Part shown: piece by piece, positions 36,100-44,733 of the stretch
Position numbering within the stretch: the stretch's first letter is position 1
Layout of the letters: every line of letters begins with the position of its first letter
NCBI GenBank assembly: GCA_041396985.1
Contig: JAWKXO010000002.1
Location: 259,501 to 323,500 of the forward strand
Length of the DNA stretch: 64,000 bases
Direction: 5' to 3'
DNA from: Emcibacteraceae bacterium
GTDB lineage: Bacteria > Pseudomonadota > Alphaproteobacteria > Sphingomonadales > Emcibacteraceae
The notes under the pieces: generated by a model
Seen by the model: only the letters and a program-made list of their open reading frames with translations
What the model was told of the DNA's origin: nothing
Databases searched by the model: none
Made by a program: the position numbers and the translations under genes

Positions 36100-36733
36100 G
36101 ATAAAAAATCATCCGGTTATCTGGACAGGACCTGACAATGCGGAAAATTTATTAATTCTTGCTCATGGAGCGGGTGCCCCGATGGATACGGATTTTATGA
36201 ATTATTTTGCTGAAACGCTTGTCCAAAACAATATAAAAATTCTGCGATTTGAATTTCCCTATATGGCCATCCGTCGCGATGGTGGGGGAAAACGGCCCCC
36301 AAACCCGCTAAATACGCTCTTGACGTCATGGCATCAAATCATTGAGGAAAGTCAAAAAAATCATAAAGGTCCAATCTTCATTGGTGGAAAATCAATGGGT
36401 GGACGGATCGCTTCAATGGTTGCAGATGAGTGCGGAGTACAGGGGCTCATTCTTCTTGGTTATCCATTTTACGCGCCGGGAAAATTGGATAAGCCACGCA
36501 TCGACCATTTGATGAGCCTTAAAACACCCACCCTTATTTTACAGGGGGAAAGGGACCCAATGGGGTCAAAAGATATAGTCAGCCAATATAAACTTTCCGA
36601 TAAAATTAAAATAGTATGGCTAACGGATGGAAACCATGATTTAAAACCGAGATTAAAATCAGGACGTTCCCATCATGATAATTTAGAGCAGTCAGCAATT
36701 GAAATTGCAGATTTTATTGAAGCTCTAAAATAA
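36092..36733 (+). CDS. Alpha/beta hydrolase (KANL3/Tex30-like)
   Basis: 213 residues. Opens with ILAHGAGAPMDTDFM near 23-37, a motif of the Tex30/KANL3 hydrolase family. The nucleophile elbow is GGKSMGGRIAS near 99-109 (Ser102), then LILLGYPFYAPGK near 120-132, the Asp-bearing LQGERDPMGS near 150-159 and the catalytic His in DGNHDLKP near 178-185. Start is TTG overlapping the Rieske stop by 8 bp; no ATG is available near. Substrate unknown. Last gene of the tsaD operon. Confidence 0.85.
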   Translation: MSKIKNHPVIWTGPDNAENLLILAHGAGAPMDTDFMNYFAETLVQNNIKILRFEFPYMAIRRDGGGKRPPNPLNTLLTSWHQIIEESQKNHKGPIFIGGKSMGGRIASMVADECGVQGLILLGYPFYAPGKLDKPRIDHLMSLKTPTLILQGERDPMGSKDIVSQYKLSDKIKIVWLTDGNHDLKPRLKSGRSHHDNLEQSAIEIADFIEALK

Positions 36734-36752
36734 AAGGTTGATTTTAGGTTTT

Positions 36753-36800
36753 TTGCACGATATCACTGTCAATTAACATTATATAAAGATTTCTTTATAT
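36753..36800 (+). promoter_or_regulatory. metK promoter region with palindromic operator
   Basis: A perfect inverted repeat ATATAAAG-ATTT-CTTTATAT lies at 36781-36800, 45 bp upstream of the metK start. A candidate -35 TTGCAC (36753-36758) and -10 CATTAT (36777-36782) place it over the transcription start, the position of a repressor site. From memory, similar AAAG...CTTT palindromes are described before metK/ahcY in alphaproteobacteria for ArsR-type SAM/SAH-responsive regulators; the link is inference. No SAM riboswitch was recognised. Confidence 0.5.
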
Positions 36801-36845
36801 ACTATTGACATCATGTTTATTAATTTCTCTTTCAGGAGCAGAAAA

Positions 36846-38012
36846 TTGAGTCGAGAAAACTATTTATTTACCAGTGAATCCGTTTCAGAAGGACATCCGG
36901 ATAAAGTATCTGATCAAATTTCAGACGCAATTGTTGATAAATTTTTGGCAGCTGAGCCTGAATCACGTGTTGCCGTTGAAACACTGACGACCACAAACCG
37001 AGTAGTTCTGGCTGGTGAAGTTCGCGGTCCGGAATCCATAACGAATGAAGTTATGGAGCAAACAGCCCGTGATGTTGTAAAAGCGATTGGTTATGAGCAG
37101 GAAGGGTTTCACTGGAAAAATATGCAGGTTGAAGTGCTTGTGCATGGTCAGTCATCGGATATTGCAATGGGTGTTGATGCTGCCGGCAACAAAGATGAAG
37201 GTGCTGGCGACCAGGGAATAATGTTTGGTTATGCCACCAATGAAACAGAATCTTTAATGCCCGCAACACTTGAATTCTCCCATAATATTCTAAAATCCAT
37301 GGCTGATGAGCGCCATAGCAGTAGTGCGCCGGAACTTGGCCCGGATTCTAAAAGTCAGGTGACCTTAAGGTACGAAGGCGGAAAACCGGTGGCCGCTACA
37401 TCTGTTGTGGTTTCAACTCAGCATAATGCAAGTGTTAGTCAGCAACGTGTCAGGGAGATCGTTCTGCCACACATTCAGAAAATTTTACCTGATGGCTGGA
37501 TGCCGCCGGAAGAAGAGCTTTACATCAATCCGACCGGCCAGTTCATTATTGGTGGCCCTGACGGTGATGCGGGTCTTACCGGCCGTAAAATCATTGTGGA
37601 TACCTACGGCGGGGCCGCACAGCATGGCGGCGGTGCATTTTCAGGAAAAGATCCGACCAAAGTGGACCGTTCTGCTGCTTATGTTACCCGTTATCTTGCA
37701 AAAAATGTTGTTGCAGCCGGGCTGGCTGACAGATGTACAATCCAGCTGGCTTATGCTATTGGAATTTCAAAACCCCTTTCGCTATATGTTGATTTTCATC
37801 AGACCGGTCACGTGGACCCGGCAAAACTTGAAAGAGTGCTAACCGAAGTGATGGATTTAAGTCCCAGAGGAATTCGCCAGCATCTAGGCCTTAACAAGCC
37901 TATCTATAGACGGACAGCAGCCTATGGCCATTTTGGCAGAAATCCGGAAGCGGATGGTGGTTTTTCATGGGAAAAAACAGATTTGGTTGACGCTTTAAAG
38001 GCTGAATTCTAA
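36846..38012 (+). CDS. metK: S-adenosylmethionine synthetase
   Basis: Forms SAM from methionine and ATP. 388 residues from the TTG at 36846, chosen because AGGAG sits 7 bp upstream and the next residues SRENYLFTSESVSEGHPDK are the family N-terminus; an ATG 33 bp earlier would add a non-conserved hydrophobic tail. Conserved GHPDK at 16-20, GAGDQGIMFGYATNET near 119-134 and GGGAFSGKDPTKVDRSAAY near 261-279. Followed 35 bp later by trmB. Confidence 0.97.
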   Translation: MSRENYLFTSESVSEGHPDKVSDQISDAIVDKFLAAEPESRVAVETLTTTNRVVLAGEVRGPESITNEVMEQTARDVVKAIGYEQEGFHWKNMQVEVLVHGQSSDIAMGVDAAGNKDEGAGDQGIMFGYATNETESLMPATLEFSHNILKSMADERHSSSAPELGPDSKSQVTLRYEGGKPVAATSVVVSTQHNASVSQQRVREIVLPHIQKILPDGWMPPEEELYINPTGQFIIGGPDGDAGLTGRKIIVDTYGGAAQHGGGAFSGKDPTKVDRSAAYVTRYLAKNVVAAGLADRCTIQLAYAIGISKPLSLYVDFHQTGHVDPAKLERVLTEVMDLSPRGIRQHLGLNKPIYRRTAAYGHFGRNPEADGGFSWEKTDLVDALKAEF

Positions 38013-38047
38013 TAATTATTGCAATGCAATGATTGTGTGAAAGCTGT

Positions 38048-38746
38048 ATGAAAGATCTGGAAACTATTCAGGGCAGTCGCATTTATGGGCGACGTCAGGC
38101 AAAGCCATTAAAAGAAAACAGTGCCGCCAGACTTAATGAATATCTGCCTAAATATTCAATTAAGTCTTTTGAAAATGGTAAAGTTGAACTTTCAAAACTG
38201 TTTGATCATAATCCGGCCGAATATTGGCTGGAAATTGGGTTTGGCAAGGGTGAGCATTTAGTAGAACAGGCTAAGGCAAATCCGAATATTGGATTTATTG
38301 GCTGTGAGCCCTTTATTAATGGGGTTTCCGGTCTTATTGATCATATGGTCCGTGATAATGTGACCAATATCAGGATTTTTAAGGATGATGCACGGCTGTT
38401 AATGGATGCACTGCCGGATCAGTCTATTTCCCGTGCCTTTATTTTGTTCCCCGATCCTTGGCCTAAAAAAAGACATCATAAGCGCCGTGTCGTTAATCCT
38501 GGAAACTTGGCAGTATTGTCCCGAATTCTTAAAATGAATGCTGAACTCCGAATTGGCACCGATCATCATGATTATTGTCGGTGGATCCTTGCCCGTTTAT
38601 TGGAAAATGAGGATTTTGACTGGAAATCGGATCATCCCGATAACTGGCATGTCAGACCCGATGACTGGCCGCCAACCCGTTATGAGCAGAAGGCCCTCAA
38701 AGCTGGCCGGAAAAGTGCTTATATGACATTTATCAAAAAAGCATAA
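38048..38746 (+). CDS. trmB: tRNA (guanine-N7-)-methyltransferase
   Basis: Methylates G46 in the variable loop of tRNA using SAM. 232 residues from the ATG; an in-frame TTG five codons earlier is less likely. N-terminal SRIYGRRQAKPL is characteristic of alphaproteobacterial TrmB. SAM motif WLEIGFGKGEHL near 62-73, FIGCEPF near 85-91, and the catalytic segment LFPDPWPKKRHHKRR near 136-150. metK-trmB pairing supports a joint transcript. Confidence 0.95.
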   Translation: MKDLETIQGSRIYGRRQAKPLKENSAARLNEYLPKYSIKSFENGKVELSKLFDHNPAEYWLEIGFGKGEHLVEQAKANPNIGFIGCEPFINGVSGLIDHMVRDNVTNIRIFKDDARLLMDALPDQSISRAFILFPDPWPKKRHHKRRVVNPGNLAVLSRILKMNAELRIGTDHHDYCRWILARLLENEDFDWKSDHPDNWHVRPDDWPPTRYEQKALKAGRKSAYMTFIKKA

Positions 38747-38846
38747 AAGCGGCATATGATCAGTACTGAATAAAGAGCTTGAAGTTCCTCAAAATTACTC
38801 TATATATATAGATATCCGAATCACTTGAAATTTTAAAAATTTAGGT

Positions 38847-38877
38847 GCGGGCAAGTGTTTCACTGGCCTGCTTTTTT
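38847..38877 (+). terminator. Terminator or attenuator hairpin before rimP
   Basis: An 11-bp stem GCGGGCAAGTG / CACTGGCCTGC (one mismatch, one wobble) with a TTT loop is followed directly by TTTTTT. It ends 30 bp before the rimP ATG. It may simply end the metK-trmB transcript. A possible promoter (TTGAAG near 38779 with TATATA 18 bp later) lies upstream of it, in which case it would act as an attenuator of the rimP-nusA operon. Confidence 0.7.
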
Positions 38878-38906
38878 GTTTGTACCTGATAAATTCTGGA
38901 ATATTG

Positions 38907-39407
38907 ATGTCAACGATCCTGACGGATAAAATTGCTGATCTAATTGAGCCCGCTATTGAAAGCCTGGGCTATGAGCTGGTGCGCGTGCAGATGTTCAGCT
39001 CACCAAAAGGCGGACCGTCAACTTTGCAGATCATGGCTGAAGCAGAAGATGGTACCATGACAGTCGAGGGCTGTGCCAAAATCAGCAGGGAAATTTCAGT
39101 TCTTCTTGATGTGGAAGACCCGATCGATAGTGAATATGTTTTAGAGGTAAGTTCACCTGGTCTTGACCGGCCGTTGACCCGCATGAAGGATTTTATCAAT
39201 TATGCAGGACATGAAACAAAAATAGAAATGAAAAAATCCGTCGATGGACGCAAAAGATACCGTGGTAAATTACTGGGGACGGAAGACAACTTAATTTTAA
39301 TGAATGTTGAGGGTGAAGTTTATAAACTTGATTTTGATGACATTCAAAAAGCAAAACTGGTACTGACGGATGAATTGATGAAGCTTGCCACTTCGAAGCC
39401 ATCTTAA
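38907..39407 (+). CDS. rimP: Ribosome maturation factor RimP
   Basis: Needed for 30S subunit maturation. 166 residues from the ATG; the frame is open further upstream to a TTG, but that stretch is the tail of the terminator hairpin. N-terminal domain with GYELVRVQMFSSPKGGPSTL near 23-42, the ISVLLDVEDPIDSEYVLEVS boundary, and the motif SSPGLDRPL near 83-91; C-terminal Sm-like domain with YRGKLLG near 114-120. First gene of the rimP-nusA-ylxR-infB operon. Confidence 0.95.
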   Translation: MSTILTDKIADLIEPAIESLGYELVRVQMFSSPKGGPSTLQIMAEAEDGTMTVEGCAKISREISVLLDVEDPIDSEYVLEVSSPGLDRPLTRMKDFINYAGHETKIEMKKSVDGRKRYRGKLLGTEDNLILMNVEGEVYKLDFDDIQKAKLVLTDELMKLATSKPS

Positions 39408-39446
39408 TTCCGATCATATTATGAAAATATACTGGAGCATAAAAGT

Positions 39447-41009
39447 ATGACAGCAGTAAGCGCAAACAGATTAGAGCTTTTACAAATTTCTGATGCCGTG
39501 GCACGTGAAAAAAGCATCGATAAGGAAATTGTTCTGGCCGCAATGGAAGAAGCTATTCAGAAAGCCGCACGTTCACGTTATGGTATGGAGAACGAGATTA
39601 AGGCACACATTGATCGCAAGACGGGCGATATTAAATTATACCGTGTTCTTGAAGTGGTGGAAAATGTTGAAAATCATTCAACAGAAATCAATGTTGCAGA
39701 CGCCAGTCATTATAAAGAGAATGCCGCTATTGGTGACATTCTTGCTGATGAGCTTCCAGCAATTGATTTTGGCCGTGTTGCGGCGCAAACAGCCAAACAG
39801 GTAATTGTTCAGAAAGTCAGGGAAGCGGAACGTGCCCGTCAATTTGCTGAATATAAAGATAAAATCGGCGATATGATCAATGGTGTCGTAAAGCGGGTTG
39901 AATATGGAAATGTGATTGTTGATTTGGGATCTGCAGAAGCGATTATTCGCCGTGATCAGCTGATCCCGAGAGAGCATATCCGAAATGGTGAACGTGTTCG
40001 TGCCATCATTCTTGATGTTCGTGAAGAGCAACGGGGCCCGCAGATTTTTCTATCCCGTACGCATCCAGATTTCATGGCAAAACTTTTTGCTGGCGAAGTC
40101 CCGGAAATTTATGATGGTGTAATTGCGATCGTCGGGGTTAGCCGTGACCCGGGTAGCCGCGCCAAAATTGCTGTGACCAGCAATGACCCCAGTATCGATC
40201 CGGTTGGGGCCTGTGTAGGTATGCGTGGTAGCCGTGTTCAGGCGGTTGTCGAGGAGCTGCAGGGTGAAAAGATTGATATTATTCAATGGTCACCGGATCC
40301 AGCAACATATATCATTCGTGCTCTTGCACCAGCCAATGTAACAAAAGTGGTTATTGATGAAGATGCCGGCAGGATGGATGTTGTTGTCGGCGAAGATCAG
40401 CTTAGTCTTGCCATCGGCCGTCGTGGTCAGAATGTGCGCCTTGCCTCCCAGTTAACCGGGTGGCAGGTTGATATTATGACGGAAGCGGACGAGTCCGAAC
40501 GCCGTCAGGCTGAATATAAAGAGCGCAGTGAATTATTTATGAATGCTCTTGATGTTGATGAAACACTTGCCCTTCTTCTTGTAGGAGAAGGGTTCCGAAA
40601 TCTTGAAGAAGTGGCCTACGTAGCACCTGATGAATTTGCAGGAATTGAAGGGTTTGATATGGCTCTGGTGGAAGAGCTGCAATCTCGGGCAAGAGAAGCC
40701 TTAAGTGTCATCGCGATTGAAGCCGAAGATAAACGTAAAGAGCTGGGCGTTGATGATGATCTTGCCTCCATTGAGGGACTTACACCGCCAATGCTGGTTA
40801 CTCTCGGTGAAGCGGGCATTAAAACTCTGGATGATCTGGGGGATCTTGCCGGGGATGAACTGACCAGCCCTGAAGATGGTATTCTTCGTGATTATGATCT
40901 TAACCTTGATCAGGCCAATGAAATTGTCATGGCGGCGCGGGCGCACTGGTTTGAGGATGAGGACGGTGACGAAGCGACGGATGAAGCTGATCCGGAAACC
41001 GCGGAATAG
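39447..41009 (+). CDS. nusA: Transcription termination/antitermination protein NusA
   Basis: RNA polymerase-binding elongation factor. 520 residues: N-terminal RNAP-binding domain (1-125), S1 domain (about 130-200, GVVKRVEYGNVIVDLG), two KH domains (about 225-345; VGACVGMRGSRVQ and LAIGRRGQNVRLA) and two C-terminal helix-hairpin-helix acidic repeats (about 365-495), ending in a run of Asp/Glu. Having two C-terminal acidic repeats is typical of proteobacteria. ATG with GGAG 9 bp upstream. Confidence 0.97.
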   Translation: MTAVSANRLELLQISDAVAREKSIDKEIVLAAMEEAIQKAARSRYGMENEIKAHIDRKTGDIKLYRVLEVVENVENHSTEINVADASHYKENAAIGDILADELPAIDFGRVAAQTAKQVIVQKVREAERARQFAEYKDKIGDMINGVVKRVEYGNVIVDLGSAEAIIRRDQLIPREHIRNGERVRAIILDVREEQRGPQIFLSRTHPDFMAKLFAGEVPEIYDGVIAIVGVSRDPGSRAKIAVTSNDPSIDPVGACVGMRGSRVQAVVEELQGEKIDIIQWSPDPATYIIRALAPANVTKVVIDEDAGRMDVVVGEDQLSLAIGRRGQNVRLASQLTGWQVDIMTEADESERRQAEYKERSELFMNALDVDETLALLLVGEGFRNLEEVAYVAPDEFAGIEGFDMALVEELQSRAREALSVIAIEAEDKRKELGVDDDLASIEGLTPPMLVTLGEAGIKTLDDLGDLAGDELTSPEDGILRDYDLNLDQANEIVMAARAHWFEDEDGDEATDEADPETAE

Positions 41010-41020
41010 GAAAATGAACT

Positions 41021-41665
41021 TTGACCAAATCACCAAGAACAAGGAAATGTTTGGTCACAGCGGAATATCATCCGTCTTATGATCTCATCCGGTTTGTTTG
41101 TGGCCCTGATGGTCAGATCATACCGGATGTGGCGGCAAAACTGCCGGGAAGAGGATGCTGGGTTCTGGCGAAAAGACAGGTTCTGGAAGACGCAATAAAA
41201 AGAAAATTATTTTTGCGGTTTGGTTATCAAGCGCTCGGCAGTAAGAAAAAAAATGATGTTGAAGAGCTTGAAGAGGATATAAAAGAAGACAAAAAAACAT
41301 CCATTACGGTCAGAAATGATTTAGTGGATCAGGTTGAAGGGCTCCTTCATAAACGTTGTTTGGATTATCTGGGACTAGCCAATCGGGCCGGAAATGTCTT
41401 AACAGGGTTTGAAAAGGTTAGAGCAGCACTGAAATCATTTAAAACGGATGTTTTGTTTGTAGCCAGTGATTGTGCCGATAACGGTCGCAATAAAATAACT
41501 CAGGGGCTTGATAAATTACAGGTATTCGATATGTTTGCCCGTAATGAATTAAGTCAGGCTGTCGGGATGGACAATGCAGTACATCTGGCGATACTGCCGG
41601 GTGGAATAAGAACCAGTTTGTTGCGGGAATTGTCCCGTTACGAGAACTGTAGAAAAAGGTTATAA
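41021..41665 (+). CDS. YlxR (DUF448)-L7Ae fusion RNA-binding protein
   Basis: 214 residues. Residues 1-80 are the YlxR/DUF448 domain (RTRKCLVTAEYHPSYDLIRF, then LPGRGCWVLAKR); residues about 110-200 are an L7Ae/L30e-like domain (LGLANRAGNVLTGFEKV, VLFVASDCADNGRNKI). This fusion between nusA and infB is a hallmark of alphaproteobacteria. Start is TTG 11 bp after the nusA stop with AGGAAAA upstream; no ATG precedes the conserved block in frame. Presumed RNA- or ribosome-binding; precise role unknown. Confidence 0.88.
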   Translation: MTKSPRTRKCLVTAEYHPSYDLIRFVCGPDGQIIPDVAAKLPGRGCWVLAKRQVLEDAIKRKLFLRFGYQALGSKKKNDVEELEEDIKEDKKTSITVRNDLVDQVEGLLHKRCLDYLGLANRAGNVLTGFEKVRAALKSFKTDVLFVASDCADNGRNKITQGLDKLQVFDMFARNELSQAVGMDNAVHLAILPGGIRTSLLRELSRYENCRKRL

Positions 41666-41727
41666 AATAAAGCCATTATTTATTTTTTGTGTTAAAAGGA
41701 TAAATTGGTTTTCAAGGCGAAAAAAGA

Positions 41728-44271
41728 ATGAGTGACGATAAAAATAAAAATACACCTTTATCCACAACTGGACGCAAGACGCTCCAGATGAAACCTGCCG
41801 GCACAGTTGGGTCAGGAAGTGGTACAAATGGTGTTGTGGTTCAACGTAAGAAAAAGCTAATAATGCCTGGTCAGAAACCAGTTGCTGATAAGCAAACGCT
41901 TAAGCCAAAATCAATAATCAGTACGCCGTTCAATGCTGCAAAAAAAGCTGAAAAACAACCCGCTCCTGTTGATGACAAATCTATGGGCGGCCTTTCTGAT
42001 AGTGAAAGGGAAATGCGTGCAAAAGTTCTTGAAAAAGCACAAAAAGACAGTGAAGAAAGAGCGAAGCGTGCTGCAGAGGAAGCAAAAAGGAAAGCTGTAG
42101 AAGAGGCAGCAAAAGCAGAGCGTCTGGCGAAAGAGGCGGAAGAAATCAAAGCAAAGCCAAAAAAAGAAGCGCCGCCTAAAAAAGATGTGGATGAAGAAAA
42201 ACGCCAGGTCGATCTTGAAATTAAAAGAAAGCGCGAGGAAGAGGCGGCAAGAATAGCAGAGGCGGAAGCTGCGGCCGTAAGGGTGGAAACCGGGCATTCT
42301 TCAAAATCCAAGGAAATAAACAAACTGGAAAAAGATAGCCTTACAAAGCATTTGGAGGTTAAGAAGAGCCGGTTTGACGATACGCGTCGCCGTAGTGGCA
42401 GACTGACAGTTGCACAGGCACTTTCCGGAAATACGGAGCGCCAGAGAAGTCTTGCGTCACTTAAACGAAAAAGAGCAAAAGAAAAAAGACAAAGTGGGCT
42501 TGTTGAGCCGGCCAAGAAAATTTACCGGGAAGTTATTGTGCCTGACAGCATTACCGTTGCAGAACTGGCAAACAGGATGACAGAAAAAACCAATGATGTT
42601 ATCCGATCTCTGATGAAAATGGGTGTAATGTCAGGGGCCAGCGATGAAGTCGATCATGATGTCGCCGAGCTGATTGTTGAGGAATTTGGACATAAGCTGA
42701 AACGTATCAGCGCTTCTGATGTCGAGCTTGACCTGACAGGCCCAGAAGATACGGAAGCCGATCTTGTGTCCAGGCCACCTGTGGTTACGGTCATGGGGCA
42801 TGTTGATCACGGAAAAACATCAATTCTTGATGCTTTTAGAAAAACAAGTGTCACAGCAGATGAAGCGGGTGGAATTACCCAGCATATCGGAGCCTATCAG
42901 ATTAAACTGGCAAGCGGTGATAAAATCACGTTCCTTGATACACCTGGTCATGCCGCATTTACGGCCATGCGTGCCCGTGGTGCTCAGGTCACGGATATAG
43001 TAGTCCTTGTTGTCGCGGCGGATGATGGCATTATGCCACAAACCATCGAAGCAATAAGCCATGCGAAATCAGCCGAAGTTCCGATTGTCGTCGCAATCAA
43101 CAAAATGGATGTTCCGGGTGCAAACCCAACAAAAATACGTCAGGACCTGCTACAGCATGAAGTCTTTGTTGAAAGCATGGGTGGGGAAGTTCTTGATATT
43201 GAGGTTTCTGCGAAAACCGGAGAAGGTCTGGATAAGCTGGAAGAGGCTATTCTTTTGCAGGCTGAGCTCAGTGATCTTAAAGCAAATCCCAACAGGACGG
43301 CGGGTGGTGTCGTTGTGGAAGCAAAACTGGATAAGGGCCGTGGGCCTGTTGCAACAGTAATCGTACAGCGCGGTACATTAAAAGTCGGTGATGTGATTGT
43401 TGCCGGTACAGCATGGGGCCGTGCCAGGGCTCTTGTTGATGATCGAGGCTCGCAAATTAAAGAAGCGGGCCCGTCTACCCCTGTAGAAGTGCTCGGACTT
43501 GATAGTGCTCCCGGTGCAGGAGATGAATTTGTCGTTGTTGATGACGAAGCAAAAGCAAGAAGTGTTATCAGCTTCCGTCTAAACCAGATCAAAGACGATA
43601 AAAACAAAGCACCAGCCGCCAGCCTTGAGACTATGTTCGATAAGCTTAAGGAAGCTGAAATCTCAACAGTTCCAATATTGCTTAAAGCTGATGTGCAGGG
43701 CTCAGTGGGGGCCATTGTTTCATCGCTAGAACAATTAAATACTGACGAAGTTAAATGTAAAATAGTTCATAGCGGTGTCGGCGGCATTAGCGAAACCGAT
43801 GTTGGTTTGGCTGTGGCAACTGGGGCACCGATCATTGGCTTTAATGTTAGAGCAAGCCGTAATGCGGCTGACCTGGCCAACAAAGAAGGCGTGGAAATTC
43901 GTTATTATTCAATCATCTATGATCTGATTGATGATATTAAAGCGGTAATGTCCGGACTTCTGGCCCCTGAAATTAGGGAAACAATTATTGGAACAGCAGA
44001 AATTCTTGAAATTTTCAATGCAGGAAAAGGCAAAGCTGCAGGATGTCTGGTAACCAGTGGTGTTGTCAGACAGGGGGCAAAAGCCAGACTGCTCCGCGAT
44101 GATACAGTCGTTTATGAAGGCGATCTTGGTTCACTGCGTCGCTTTAAGGATTCCGTTAAGGAAGTTGAGAGTGGTGTTGAATGTGGAATGAATTTCGCCA
44201 ATTATAATGACATGAAAAAAGGTGATATCATCGAATGCTATGAAGTCGAGGAAATTGAGCGTAATCTTTAA
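41728..44271 (+). CDS. infB: Translation initiation factor IF-2
   Basis: GTPase that places initiator tRNA on the 30S subunit. 847 residues. N-terminal Lys/Glu/Ala-rich coiled coil (about 85-200), IF2_N-type helix (REVIVPDSITVAELANRM near 267-284), and the G domain with G1 GHVDHGKTS near 357-365, G3 DTPGHAAFTAMRARG near 403-417 and G4 NKMD near 457-460. Two beta-barrel domains and the IF3-like and C-terminal domains follow (LLKADVQGSVGAI near 651). ATG with AAAAGG-type site. Confidence 0.97.
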   Translation: MSDDKNKNTPLSTTGRKTLQMKPAGTVGSGSGTNGVVVQRKKKLIMPGQKPVADKQTLKPKSIISTPFNAAKKAEKQPAPVDDKSMGGLSDSEREMRAKVLEKAQKDSEERAKRAAEEAKRKAVEEAAKAERLAKEAEEIKAKPKKEAPPKKDVDEEKRQVDLEIKRKREEEAARIAEAEAAAVRVETGHSSKSKEINKLEKDSLTKHLEVKKSRFDDTRRRSGRLTVAQALSGNTERQRSLASLKRKRAKEKRQSGLVEPAKKIYREVIVPDSITVAELANRMTEKTNDVIRSLMKMGVMSGASDEVDHDVAELIVEEFGHKLKRISASDVELDLTGPEDTEADLVSRPPVVTVMGHVDHGKTSILDAFRKTSVTADEAGGITQHIGAYQIKLASGDKITFLDTPGHAAFTAMRARGAQVTDIVVLVVAADDGIMPQTIEAISHAKSAEVPIVVAINKMDVPGANPTKIRQDLLQHEVFVESMGGEVLDIEVSAKTGEGLDKLEEAILLQAELSDLKANPNRTAGGVVVEAKLDKGRGPVATVIVQRGTLKVGDVIVAGTAWGRARALVDDRGSQIKEAGPSTPVEVLGLDSAPGAGDEFVVVDDEAKARSVISFRLNQIKDDKNKAPAASLETMFDKLKEAEISTVPILLKADVQGSVGAIVSSLEQLNTDEVKCKIVHSGVGGISETDVGLAVATGAPIIGFNVRASRNAADLANKEGVEIRYYSIIYDLIDDIKAVMSGLLAPEIRETIIGTAEILEIFNAGKGKAAGCLVTSGVVRQGAKARLLRDDTVVYEGDLGSLRRFKDSVKEVESGVECGMNFANYNDMKKGDIIECYEVEEIERNL

Positions 44272-44322
44272 TCAGAATGAATGCGCGAAATTATTTTCTG
44301 TTGCAATAGCAAGGATTAAATT

Positions 44323-44727
44323 ATGTCCAAGTCAAGATTTGTGAATGATGCCCGCCCGAGCCACAGAGTATTAAGGGTAGGCGAAAATATTCGTCATGCC
44401 CTTTCAGAACTTCTTTCACGGGGCGAAATTCGTGATGAGGCGCTTAGCGATAAATCCATTACGGTTACAGAAGTCAGGTGTAGTCCGGACTTAAGAAATG
44501 CGACCATTTTTGTCATGCCTCTCGGCGGAAAAGATATTCAGGAAGTGGTTGATGGACTTAACCGCAACAGTAAATTTATTCGCGGACAGCTTGCCAGAAT
44601 GGTCAGAATGAAATTTTTTCCCAACCTGAAATTTACCTCTGATTACAGTTTTGGTGAAGCAGATCATATAGAAGCACTTTTAAACAGTGCGCATGTTGCC
44701 CAGGACCTTAAAAAGGATAAGCAATAA
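44323..44727 (+). CDS. rbfA: Ribosome-binding factor A
   Basis: Cold-shock 30S maturation factor. 134 residues: KH-like fold with RVGENIRHALSELLSRGEI near 18-36, ITVTEVRCSPDLRNATIFVMP near 45-65 and the tail MKFFPNLKFTSDYSF near 100-114. Six bp before truB, the standard order. Confidence 0.96.
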   Translation: MSKSRFVNDARPSHRVLRVGENIRHALSELLSRGEIRDEALSDKSITVTEVRCSPDLRNATIFVMPLGGKDIQEVVDGLNRNSKFIRGQLARMVRMKFFPNLKFTSDYSFGEADHIEALLNSAHVAQDLKKDKQ

Positions 44728-44733
44728 TTCGCA

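Noticed and set aside
36734..36845. SAM riboswitch before metK
   Set aside because: No SAM-II or SAM/SAH core could be recognised; the short leader with a palindrome better fits a protein operator.
41871..42515. 214-codon open frame antisense to infB
   Set aside because: Mirror of the Lys/Glu/Ala-rich IF-2 N-terminus; low complexity and no independent signals.
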